Shown one piece after another: positions 1 through 6,051 of a stretch of DNA of 14,526 nucleotides. Source of the DNA: Pseudomonadota bacterium. GTDB lineage: Bacteria; Pseudomonadota; Alphaproteobacteria; Caulobacterales; Caulobacteraceae. Location: NCBI GenBank assembly GCA_023445955.1, contig JAEXJH010000054.1, positions 1 through 14,526 of the forward strand. Direction: 5' to 3'. Every line of letters begins with the position of its first letter. Position 1 is the first letter of the stretch. The translations under genes and the position numbers were made by a program. The notes below the pieces were generated by a model that did no database searches, was not told the origin of the DNA, and saw only the letters and a list, made by a program, of their open reading frames with translations.

Positions 1-198
1 GGCGTGGAGAGCGCCGAACTGCCGCGCCTGCTGCAGCCGTTCGAACAGGGCGGCTCGGCCCTGACCCGCACCCAGGAAGGCGTTGGCCTGGGCCTGCCGA
101 TCGTCGACCTCTTGTCACGGGCCATGGGCGGCCAGCTGAAGCTGTCGTCCAGCCTGGGCGCGGGGTTCCTGGCGCGGCTGATCCTTCCCAACGCATAG
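1..198 (+). CDS. Sensor histidine kinase, C-terminal end (partial)
   Basis: Only the last 65 residues lie in the window; the gene begins to the left. They are the end of a HATPase_c (GHKL) ATP-binding domain: an F-box-like LLQPFEQGG, then the G2 box GVGLGLPIV, then the usual GG-(Q/R)-x-x-hydrophobic ending 'MGGQLKLSSSLGAGFLARLILP'-like tail. In hybrid or simple histidine kinases this domain binds ATP and phosphorylates the dimerisation-domain histidine. The sensor region, the histidine and any receiver domain cannot be seen, so the signal and partner are unknown. The stop is TAG at 196-198, about 43 bases before sufE. A GGGG/CCCC mini-hairpin in that gap is too weak to call a terminator, so readthrough into sufE is possible. 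Confidence 0.85.
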   Translation, partial: GVESAELPRLLQPFEQGGSALTRTQEGVGLGLPIVDLLSRAMGGQLKLSSSLGAGFLARLILPNA

Positions 199-241
199 CC
201 CCAAGCTTGCCTTGAAGGGGCCAGCCCCCTAATTGGCCGCC

Positions 242-667
242 ATGACCAGCCCGATCGACACCGCCCTCAACGACCTCGCCGACGAGTTCGAGCTCCTGGG
301 CGACTGGGAAGAGCGCTATCGCTACGTGATCGAGCTGGGCAAGGAGCTTGAGCCCCTGGCCGACGCCGAGCGCTCGGAAGACAACAAGGTGCGCGGCTGC
401 GCCAGCCAGGTGTGGCTGGTCACCCTGCCCCAGGCCGACGGGACACTGGTGTTCAAGGGCGACAGCGACGCCCACATCGTCAGCGGCCTGGTGGCCATCA
501 TGCTGCGCCTCTATTCGGGCCGCACGCCCGCCGACATCGCCGCCTTCGACGCCAAGGGCGCGATGGACAAGCTGGGCCTCTCGGAAGCCCTTTCCTCGCA
601 GCGCTCCAACGGCCTGAAGTCGATGGTCGCCCGCATCCAGCACGACGCGCAGGCTCGCCTTGGGTAA
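242..667 (+). CDS. sufE: SufE-family Fe-S assembly sulfur acceptor
   Basis: A 141-residue protein, the usual length for SufE. SufE takes the persulfide from the cysteine desulfurase SufS and hands it on for Fe-S cluster assembly in the cytoplasm. The acceptor cysteine is C53 in the segment KVRGCASQVWL, matching the conserved G-C-x-S-Q-V-W motif. The segment FELLGDWEERYRYVIELGKEL is also typical of the family (residues 16-36). I chose the ATG at 242; a TTG three codons upstream (233) is in frame, and neither has a well-placed Shine-Dalgarno site. The 3' end overlaps trhO by 8 bases, so the two are probably co-translated. No other suf genes are in the window, so this copy stands apart from any suf operon. 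Confidence 0.93.
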   Translation: MTSPIDTALNDLADEFELLGDWEERYRYVIELGKELEPLADAERSEDNKVRGCASQVWLVTLPQADGTLVFKGDSDAHIVSGLVAIMLRLYSGRTPADIAAFDAKGAMDKLGLSEALSSQRSNGLKSMVARIQHDAQARLG

Positions 668-1592
668 CTACCGCGTCGCCGCGCTCTATCGCTTCACGCG
701 GTTCGAGGATCCGGCGGCCATCCAAGGCCCGCTGGCGGCGCTGTGCTGCAGCCTCGGCGTCAAGGGCACCCTGTTGCTGGCTCCTGAGGGCGTCAACGGG
801 ACCATCGCCGGAGAGGACGCCGCCATCGAGGCGGTGCTGGACCACATCCGCGCCCTGCCCGGCTGCGCCGACCTCGCGCCCAAGACCGCCTGGGCCGAGC
901 GCATGCCGTTCTACCGGATGAAGGTCCGCCTCAAGAAAGAGATCGTCACTCTGGGCGAGCCGGACCTCGACCCGACCGACGCGGGGACCTATGTCGCGCC
1001 CGCCGACTGGAACGCCCTGATCGCCGATCCCGACGTCGTGGTCATCGACACCCGCAACGACTACGAGGTCGCCGTCGGCCAGTTCGCAGGCGCGATCGAT
1101 CCCAGGACGGCCAGCTTCTCGGATTTCCCCGCCTGGTTCCGCGACTGGCGCGCCGGGCTCGAGGCCCCGCCCAAGAAGATCGCCATGTACTGCACCGGCG
1201 GCATCCGCTGCGAGAAGTCGACCGCGTTCCTGAAAGCCGAGGGGATCGAGGACGTCTTCCACCTGAAGGGCGGCATCCTGGACTATCTGGAGCAGGTGCC
1301 GGAACCCGAGAGCCTGTGGCGCGGCGAGTGCTTCGTGTTCGACGAGCGCGTCGCGGTCGGCCACGGCCTGACGCCGGGGACCCACGTCCTGTGCCGCGGC
1401 TGCCGAATGCCGGTCAGCCCCGAGGGTCAGACCTCGCCGCTGTATGTCGAGGGCGTCGCCTGCCCGGCCTGCCACGACCAGCGGTCGGAAGAGCAGAAAG
1501 CCAGCGCCGCCGAGCGCCATCGCCAGGCCCAGCACTGCGAGACCCTGGGCATCGACCACGTCGGCGCGACTTTTCCTTCAAAGCCAAGCTGA
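660..1592 (+). CDS. trhO: tRNA uridine(34) hydroxylase TrhO (YceA-type rhodanese)
   Basis: A 310-residue protein of the YceA/TrhO family, which hydroxylates wobble uridine 34 of certain tRNAs to 5-hydroxyuridine using oxygen. The N-terminal part (about 1-95) is the family-specific ferredoxin-like region with LLAPEGVNGTIAG. A rhodanese domain follows (about 120-215) with VVVIDTRNDYEVAVGQF and the active-site loop CTGGIRC, C178 being the catalytic cysteine and C184 the second conserved one. The C-terminus carries two CxxC pairs (C245/C248 and C268/C271) that may bind zinc. The start is TTG 660, inside the sufE end, with AGG at 651-653 six bases upstream. Coupling to sufE joins sulfur handling and tRNA modification, although the known TrhO reaction is not a thiolation. 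Confidence 0.92.
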   Translation: MGNYRVAALYRFTRFEDPAAIQGPLAALCCSLGVKGTLLLAPEGVNGTIAGEDAAIEAVLDHIRALPGCADLAPKTAWAERMPFYRMKVRLKKEIVTLGEPDLDPTDAGTYVAPADWNALIADPDVVVIDTRNDYEVAVGQFAGAIDPRTASFSDFPAWFRDWRAGLEAPPKKIAMYCTGGIRCEKSTAFLKAEGIEDVFHLKGGILDYLEQVPEPESLWRGECFVFDERVAVGHGLTPGTHVLCRGCRMPVSPEGQTSPLYVEGVACPACHDQRSEEQKASAAERHRQAQHCETLGIDHVGATFPSKPS

Positions 1593-1646
1593 ACGCTTCG
1601 CAGAGGCCCGCGTTGACCCGGCTCACCTTTCTCCAGGAGCCGCCCC

Positions 1647-2096
1647 ATGCATACCAACGAAGACCACATCAAGCTCGTCAACGGCCTGGTCGAAACCACC
1701 ATCGACAGCGCCGACGGCTATGCCGAAGCCGCCAAGGACGCCGACGGCGTCCGCTACAAGGACCTGTTCGAACGCCGCGCCCAGGAGCGCCGCTCGGTCG
1801 CCTCGGAACTGCAGGACGAGGTCCGCCGTCTGGGTGGCGAGGCCAAGGACGACGGCACCATCCTGGCCGCCGCCCACCGCGCCTTCCTGAACCTGAAGGA
1901 CTCGCTGACCAAGGGCGATGAGGCCGTGATCAACGAGGTCGAGGCCGGCGAGGACCATATCAAGGCCAAGTACGAAAAGGCCCTGCAGGACACCGACGTC
2001 GACGCCCAGACCCGCGCGGTGATCGAAAAGGCCTGGACCTCGGTGAAGACCGGCCACGACCAGATGCGCGACCTCAAGCTGTCGCTGAAGCACTAA
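1647..2096 (+). CDS. PA2169-family four-helix-bundle protein (DUF2383)
   Basis: A 149-residue, highly charged, almost entirely helical protein matching the DUF2383/PA2169 ferritin-like four-helix-bundle family. The characteristic opening is a short His/Asn/Asp region followed by LNGLVETTIDSADGY-like residues, here LVNGLVETTIDSADGYAEAA, then repeated E/K/R-rich helices such as FERRAQERRSVASELQDEV. There is no signal peptide or membrane segment. The molecular function of the family is not established; members are often linked to stress or stationary phase. AGGAG at 1635-1639, seven bases from the ATG, is one of the best ribosome sites in the window. The gene is 54 bases after trhO and ends at a strong terminator, so it may be the last cistron of that unit or have its own promoter, which I could not locate. 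Confidence 0.82.
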   Translation: MHTNEDHIKLVNGLVETTIDSADGYAEAAKDADGVRYKDLFERRAQERRSVASELQDEVRRLGGEAKDDGTILAAAHRAFLNLKDSLTKGDEAVINEVEAGEDHIKAKYEKALQDTDVDAQTRAVIEKAWTSVKTGHDQMRDLKLSLKH

Positions 2097-2103
2097 GCGC
2101 TGG

Positions 2104-2137
2104 ATGGGCGGGGCCGAAAGGTCCCGCCCATTTGCTT
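2104..2137 (+). terminator. Intrinsic terminator after the DUF2383 gene
   Basis: A 12-bp stem closed by a GAAA tetraloop: ATGGGCGGG (2104-2112) pairs exactly with CCCGCCCAT (2123-2131), the stem continues through one G-T and two C-G pairs, and the loop is GAAA at 2116-2119. It is followed by the T-rich TTGCTT. It starts 7 bases after the stop codon. The hairpin also argues against starting the next gene at the in-frame ATG that lies inside it (2104). Confidence 0.78.
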
Positions 2138-2157
2138 CAAGCGGCCTCACACCGCAT

Positions 2158-2460
2158 ATGAGGCTCATGGAAGACGCGCCGCGCATCGCTCTCGACGAGA
2201 GACAGGTGAACCTGATCGCCAAGGCCCTGGCCGATCCGCGCCGCCGTCAGATCCTCAAGGAGATCGGCGCGGAGAGCGAGCCGACGCCGTGCGGCGCGGT
2301 CGCCCAGTTGCTGCCGGTCACCGCCGCCACTTTCTCGCATCACATGAAGGAGCTGGAGACGGCAGGCCTGATCCAGATCTGCCGCCAGGGGAAGTTCGCC
2401 TTCCTGGTCCTCCAGCGTGACGTGCTGAACGCCTATCTGGTCCAGCTCGCCGAGATCTAG
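2158..2460 (+). CDS. ArsR-family winged-helix transcriptional regulator
   Basis: A roughly 100-residue single-domain DNA-binding protein. It has the ArsR-like opening [17 protein letters not shown] (residues 20-36), a helix-turn-helix at about 42-73 ([20 protein letters not shown] then ELETAGLI), and a short beta wing around 73-86. Such proteins repress transcription as dimers, often of a neighbouring oxidoreductase. No metal-binding CxC motif is present; the only cysteines are C45 and C75, so a classic metal sensor is unlikely. The start could be ATG 2158 or ATG 2167; neither has good Shine-Dalgarno spacing. An inverted repeat GCCTCA/TGAGGC (2144-2149, 2159-2164) overlaps the start and could be an autoregulatory site. 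The TAG stop shares its bases with the msrA stop on the other strand. The dehydrogenase at 3153 is a plausible target, by inference only. Confidence 0.85.
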   Translation: MRLMEDAPRIALDERQVNLIAKALADPRRRQILKEIGAESEPTPCGAVAQLLPVTAATFSHHMKELETAGLIQICRQGKFAFLVLQRDVLNAYLVQLAEI

Positions 2461-2966
2461 GCCGTCGCCCGCTTGGGCAGCCGCCAGCCCGGCCGGGCGA
2501 AGTGGCAGGTGTAGCCGTTGGGAATCCGCTCCAGGTAGTCCTGATGCTCGGGCTCGGCTTCCCAGAAGTCGCCGACCGGCTCCACCTCGGTGACGACCTT
2601 TCCCGGCCACAGCCCGGACGCATCGACGTCGGCGATCGTGTCGACCGCCACGGCGTGCTGGGCTTCGTTCTCGTAATAGATCGCCGAGCGATAGCTCAGC
2701 CCGATGTCGTTGCCCTGGCGATTGACCGTTGTCGGGTCGTGGATCTGGAAGAAGAACTCCAGCAGTTCGCGATAGCTGGTCACCGCCGGATCGAAGACGA
2801 TCTCGATCGCCTCGGCGTGCGTGCCGTGGTTGCGATAGGTGGCGTTCGGCACGTCACCGCCTGAATAGCCGACCCGCGTGGACACCACGCCCGGCCGCTT
2901 GCGGATCAAGTCCTGCATGCCCCAGAAACAGCCGCCGGCCAGCACCGCGCGTTCAGTCGTGGCCAT
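2457..2966 (-). CDS. msrA: Peptide-methionine (S)-S-oxide reductase MsrA
   Basis: A 169-residue cytoplasmic MsrA, which reduces the S-epimer of methionine sulfoxide in proteins. The catalytic motif GGCFWG sits near the start with C13 as the nucleophile; other family segments are [17 protein letters not shown](T)HAEAIEI, the [10 protein letters not shown] region (72-80) and the [13 protein letters not shown] region. C154 in GYTCH is a candidate resolving cysteine. There is no MsrB fusion. The start ATG (2964-2966) has AAGGAG about eight bases upstream; a longer frame beginning upstream would include that site, so the shorter start is preferred. The gene converges on the ArsR regulator with a shared CTAG stop quartet, and diverges from the dehydrogenase across 186 bases. 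Confidence 0.95.
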   Translation of the reverse strand: MATTERAVLAGGCFWGMQDLIRKRPGVVSTRVGYSGGDVPNATYRNHGTHAEAIEIVFDPAVTSYRELLEFFFQIHDPTTVNRQGNDIGLSYRSAIYYENEAQHAVAVDTIADVDASGLWPGKVVTEVEPVGDFWEAEPEHQDYLERIPNGYTCHFARPGWRLPKRATA

Positions 2967-2993
2967 TCCGCATTCTCCTTCAAAGTGTCGCAT

Positions 2994-3003
2994 CCCATAT
3001 GGG
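2994..3003. promoter_or_regulatory. Palindrome CCCATATGGG upstream of msrA
   Basis: A perfect 10-base palindrome 28 bases upstream of the msrA start codon, in the divergent msrA/dehydrogenase region. It may be a protein-binding site or part of the msrA promoter, since CATATG could act as a -10. No matching -35 is clear. The site is very short and could be chance. Confidence 0.25.
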
Positions 3004-3070
3004 GGCGAGAACGCGCGCCGCCGATAGAACCCATCGATCGTCCCTGAAAAATTCTCTCCGCCTCCGCTCA

Positions 3071-3099
3071 TTGAATCATTTCGATGATTATCTAAATGT
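3071..3099 (+). promoter_or_regulatory. Candidate operator/promoter of the SDR gene
   Basis: An AT-rich island in GC-rich DNA with a perfect inverted repeat AATCAT (3074-3079), spacer TTCG, ATGATT (3084-3089), followed by the -10-like TATCTA (3089-3094). The architecture of short AT-rich half-sites with a 4-base spacer suits an ArsR- or TetR-type dimer. A GANTC site for CcrM methylation (GAATC, 3073-3077) overlaps the left half-site. It lies 64 bases upstream of the SDR start. Which regulator binds is unknown; the ArsR protein encoded at 2158-2460 is the nearest candidate. Confidence 0.4.
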
Positions 3100-3152
3100 C
3101 GAAGCGTTCGCCGATACAGGCGACTGGCCAACGGGCCGAACGGAGAGAGATC

Positions 3153-3902
3153 ATGAGCAAGCTTACCGGCAAGACCGCCGTCGTGACGGGCGCCTCTAAG
3201 GGCATCGGCGCCGCTATCGCCAAGGCCCTGGCCGCCGAAGGCGCGGCCGTCGCCGTCAACTACGCCTCCAGCCGCGAGGGCGCCGACAAGGTGGTGGCCG
3301 AAATCACCGCCGCCGGCGGCAAGGCCATCGCCGTCCAGGGCGACGTGGCCAAGAGCGCCGACGTCACCAAGCTGTTCGACGAGACGGCCAAGGCCTTTGG
3401 CGGCGTGGACATCCTGGTCAACAACGCCGGCGTCTATGAGTTCGCGGCGCTGGAAGACGTCAGCGAGGCGCACTTCCACCGCCAGTTCGACATCAACGTC
3501 CTGGGCCTGCTGCTGGCGACGCAGGAAGCGGCCAAGCGCTTCGGCGCCGACGGCGGCAGCGTGATCAACATCAGCTCGGCGGCCACCACCGTCGATATCC
3601 CGACCGCCTCGGTCTACACGGCCACCAAGGCCTCGGTGGACTCGATCACCCGCGTGCTGGCCAAGGAGCTGGGTCCGCGCAAGATCCGCGTCAACGCCAT
3701 CTCACCCGGCGCGGTCGAGACCGAAGGCACCCACACCGTGGGCATCATCGGTTCGGACCTAGAAGCCCAAATGGTCGCCCAGACCCCGCTTGGCCGCATG
3801 GGCCAGCCGTCGGACATCGCGCCGGTGGCGACCTTCCTGGCTTCGCCGGACAGCTTCTGGATCACCGGCGAGATCATCGCCGTGGCGGGCGGCAACCGCT
3901 AA
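3153..3902 (+). CDS. Classical short-chain dehydrogenase/reductase (SDR)
   Basis: A 249-residue NAD(P)-dependent classical SDR, FabG-like in overall fold. The cofactor motif TGASKGIG is at residues 12-19, NNAG at 90-93, and the catalytic residues are N114, S142, Y155 and K159 (in SVYTATKAS). The C-terminus has the usual [10 protein letters not shown] and GEIIAVAGG segments. The substrate cannot be told from sequence. The start ATG 3153 has GGAGAGAG at 3142-3149; an upstream in-frame ATG at 3096 lies in the promoter island and is rejected. It diverges from msrA and converges on the DUF6456 gene, sharing the CTAA stop quartet. Regulation by a repressor at the inverted repeat upstream is likely. 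Confidence 0.92.
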   Translation: MSKLTGKTAVVTGASKGIGAAIAKALAAEGAAVAVNYASSREGADKVVAEITAAGGKAIAVQGDVAKSADVTKLFDETAKAFGGVDILVNNAGVYEFAALEDVSEAHFHRQFDINVLGLLLATQEAAKRFGADGGSVINISSAATTVDIPTASVYTATKASVDSITRVLAKELGPRKIRVNAISPGAVETEGTHTVGIIGSDLEAQMVAQTPLGRMGQPSDIAPVATFLASPDSFWITGEIIAVAGGNR

Positions 3903-4624
3903 GCCATTCTGTAATGCCGCGCCAGGCGCTGCAGGGCGAGTTTCAGGACCGTCTTGCCCGCCCGGCGCGGCAACTTCAGCGACCGCTCGGCCGTCTCCAG
4001 CGCCGAGCCTAGCAGACAGACCCGCTCCAGCATCTCACGCAGTCCGGGACCGACCTCCGCCAGCGCCTTGGCGATCCTCTGGCGGGTGGCGATGTCGCGC
4101 TCGGCGGGCGCTAGGCCCTGTCGACCACCATCCACCCGAGGCGCAGCGTCCCAGCGCATGGTCATCCGCCCCTGGGTCCCCAGGCTCTCGAATTCCTCGC
4201 GCAGACGCTCGCCGGCGGCGGCTTCAGTCGGCGTCAGCCAAGGTTGGCCGTTTCCGTCTCGACGGCGGGCCAGCCAGGCGATCGGCGACTCCCCAAGGTT
4301 GCGGCGGACCGGGCCGTCTGGCGTAGCGACCTCTTCCTCGATCACGCCCGGCCGTCCCGGCGGCGGGACCGCCACAGGCTCGGGCCGCGCCGCCATCGTC
4401 CAGCCGCCTTGCGCACGCGGCTTCAGCGTCGCCTCGCGCGCCAGGACCTGGAACGCCGCCTCGTCCAAGGTCAGCATCACGCTGCGCCGGCGACTGGCGC
4501 CGAGGCGCACGCCGTAACCGAGGCTTTGGGCCTCAACCACCGCCCCGGGGCGCGACAGCAACCGCATGGCCCGCTCGGCCAGGCGACGCGCTTCCAGCTC
4601 CGCATCGAAGGCCTCCACGCTCAC
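3899..4624 (-). CDS. DUF6456 domain protein
   Basis: A 241-residue protein. The C-terminal half (about 112-241) matches the alphaproteobacterial DUF6456 domain as I know it: ESPIAWLARRRD, then AAGERLREEFE, then RQRIAKALAEVGPGL, and the ending KTVLKLALQRLARHY. The N-terminal 80 residues look like a degenerate winged helix (ALRLLSRPGA-type start, 'LTLDEAAFQVLAREA'), joined by a proline-rich linker (86-95). The domain function is unknown; its usual helix-turn-helix partner region suggests DNA binding, which is inference. It starts at GTG 4622-4624, and this GTGA also contains the TGA stop of the DnaA-like gene, so the two are translationally coupled. No frame damage is visible. The function may be tied to replication control through its partner. 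Confidence 0.75.
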   Translation of the reverse strand: MSVEAFDAELEARRLAERAMRLLSRPGAVVEAQSLGYGVRLGASRRRSVMLTLDEAAFQVLAREATLKPRAQGGWTMAARPEPVAVPPPGRPGVIEEEVATPDGPVRRNLGESPIAWLARRRDGNGQPWLTPTEAAAGERLREEFESLGTQGRMTMRWDAAPRVDGGRQGLAPAERDIATRQRIAKALAEVGPGLREMLERVCLLGSALETAERSLKLPRRAGKTVLKLALQRLARHYRMA

Positions 4625-4992
4625 GCCGGGATCTCCTCGGCATAGGCCGGCGCCTGGCGCAGGCAGGCCTCCAGGTCGGTCAGCCGCCGATCGAACACGG
4701 CGTCCTCGCGCATGTCCTCGATCTTGCGGCAGGCATGGCCGCAGGTGGTGCGATCGCGGCCGAAAGCGAAAGCCACCCGCGCCAGCGACCAGTGGAAGGT
4801 GATGTGGGTCAGATAGATCGACAACTGCCGCGCCCGCACGGCGGCCTGCGACGCGCGCCGTGGCGCGCTGATCTCGGCCGCCGGTACGCCGGTGGCCAGG
4901 GAAACGAGATGGGTGACGAAGCCGACCGTCAGACGGTCGCGGCGGGGATCGGGCGTGATCGCCCAGATGTCCTCAAGGGCTTGAACCAGCAT
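4621..4992 (-). CDS. hdaB: DnaA domain IV-like protein, probable HdaB
   Basis: A 123-residue protein resembling only the C-terminal DNA-binding domain of the replication initiator DnaA: ARQLSIYLTHITF (53-65), then LARVAFAFGRDRTTCGHACRKIEDM (70-94), corresponding to the DnaA signature with GRDHTTV-HA-KI. The AAA+ ATPase domain is absent. In Caulobacter a small DnaA-related protein called HdaB is known to bind HdaA and relieve regulatory inactivation of DnaA, accumulating in stationary phase; this gene fits that description, though I cannot align it to the characterised protein. At the position of E. coli DnaA H434, a base-contacting residue, there is arginine (R81), so DnaA-box recognition may be altered. 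The ATG start has GGAGGAGAG just upstream. It forms a two-gene unit with the DUF6456 gene. Confidence 0.72.
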   Translation of the reverse strand: MLVQALEDIWAITPDPRRDRLTVGFVTHLVSLATGVPAAEISAPRRASQAAVRARQLSIYLTHITFHWSLARVAFAFGRDRTTCGHACRKIEDMREDAVFDRRLTDLEACLRQAPAYAEEIPA

Positions 4993-5033
4993 GGCGTGCT
5001 CTCCTCCCCGCCGCGAGTACGACGGGCAGCGCC

Positions 5034-5110
5034 ACTATAGGTATAAATTCCAGGAAAGAGGAAGATATTCCTATTAAACCCAAGCTTACCGATCCTAAGC
5101 CTTTGAATTC
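5034..5110 (-). promoter_or_regulatory. AT-rich leader/promoter region of hdaB
   Basis: This stretch between the hdaB start and the stop of the unrecognised gene is strikingly AT-rich for the window. Reading on the minus strand it holds two -10-like hexamers, TATACC (5040-5045) and TATAGT (5034-5039), and two small inverted repeats: GCTTA/TAAGC and AGGAA/TTCCT. No convincing -35 pairs with either hexamer, and neither repeat is followed by a clean T-run, so the exact promoter and any terminator of the upstream gene remain open. Confidence 0.35.
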
Positions 5111-6040
5111 CTAGGCGCTCAACTTCGCTATTCCCGCCAACGGACGGGAATTGGCGCGCCGTTCATCGAGGATGCCGCGGAATGAGCGCGACGCCAGACG
5201 CGCTGTGGGCGCCTTGTCAAAGGCCGCGAACATCGCGTCGATCCAGGCATTGTCCCCGATGACCCCCGCCGCCCGAAGCTGCTCGCAGGCGCCCACGGCG
5301 GCGCCGACGCCAGTTCGCGGATTGGCCGCCAACAGCTCGCGAGAACAAAGGGACCGCAGCGAATGCACGGCTTCGACAGGCGGCGCCGGCCCTTCGCGCA
5401 GCCATTGTTCGGCCAGCCGGAAGCCGTCATTCGCGAACATCTCCATGACGTAGCGGACCCTGGCCATCAGTCCCACCTTCCCGTCGCGGTCGACCAGGAT
5501 CATTGGAAAGGCCGGCGCCAACGACGGCAGGGCGGTGTTCACGTAGAGGCGCGCGTTCCAGTAGGCCTCCCCGATCCGTACGAAATGAGCCGCGTCCCGC
5601 ACCAGCGCGAAGCCGGAGTCCTTCATCGGCAGGATTTCGACCTTGGGCTTGCGGACGTCGACCGTATCGTTCGAAACGTCGACATAGAGGGTTCCCAGCT
5701 GGATCGCGTTCTGGAAATAGCTCTCGCGCAAGACGCCCCAGAGCATGCGGCCCTCCCCGCCGTGATCCAGGAACGCCTTCAGCGCCTGCGCGCCCGGCAT
5801 GTCCGACCAGGCTTCACGGGCGCCCAAGCGCCACATGACGTCGCTGGTGATCTCGAGACAGGAGCCATAGGGATAAGCCTTGCCGTACTGCGCGCCGATA
5901 CGCGAGGCCAGGGCCGCATCCGTTTGCGCGCGCACGGCGAGAAAGAAGGTTTCCAGCGCCGGCAGAGCCGGAAGCAAGAAGCGCTCCGTCAACGCCGCCT
6001 GCGACGGATCAGCGTCGAGGCCATCGAGAAGCTTGACCAT
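5111..6040 (-). CDS. Unrecognised 309-residue protein
   Basis: I do not recognise this family. It is a soluble-looking 309-residue protein with no signal peptide or membrane segment. Visible features: a helical N-terminus rich in Leu/Ala (15-48); a motif-like block YGKAYPYGSCLEITSDVMW (52-70) with C61; RESYFQNAIQLGTLYVDVSNDT (105-126) that looks like a structured beta core; VRKPKVEILP (129-138); and a C-terminal half with C232, C252 and alternating helices. The start ATG 6038-6040 is 11 bases after the kdgK stop, so it is the third cistron of the DUF885-kdgK unit. A longer in-frame extension upstream only reads through kdgK in another frame and is rejected. The C61/H152 pair might be catalytic, but that is speculation. 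Confidence 0.75.
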   Translation of the reverse strand: MVKLLDGLDADPSQAALTERFLLPALPALETFFLAVRAQTDAALASRIGAQYGKAYPYGSCLEITSDVMWRLGAREAWSDMPGAQALKAFLDHGGEGRMLWGVLRESYFQNAIQLGTLYVDVSNDTVDVRKPKVEILPMKDSGFALVRDAAHFVRIGEAYWNARLYVNTALPSLAPAFPMILVDRDGKVGLMARVRYVMEMFANDGFRLAEQWLREGPAPPVEAVHSLRSLCSRELLAANPRTGVGAAVGACEQLRAAGVIGDNAWIDAMFAAFDKAPTARLASRSFRGILDERRANSRPLAGIAKLSA

Positions 6041-6051
6041 GATATTCGGCT

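Noticed and set aside
216..230. AGGGG/CCCCT mini-hairpin between the kinase and sufE
   Set aside because: Only a 5-bp stem with no T-run; too weak to call a terminator and common by chance in GC-rich DNA.
498..1559. A 353-codon minus-strand frame opposite sufE/trhO
   Set aside because: It is antisense to trhO, whose rhodanese motif and coupling to sufE are clear; the antisense product has no recognisable domain.
2104..2157. N-terminal extension of the ArsR regulator from ATG 2104
   Set aside because: That ATG is inside the stem of the preceding terminator hairpin, and the extra residues do not look like an ArsR N-terminus.
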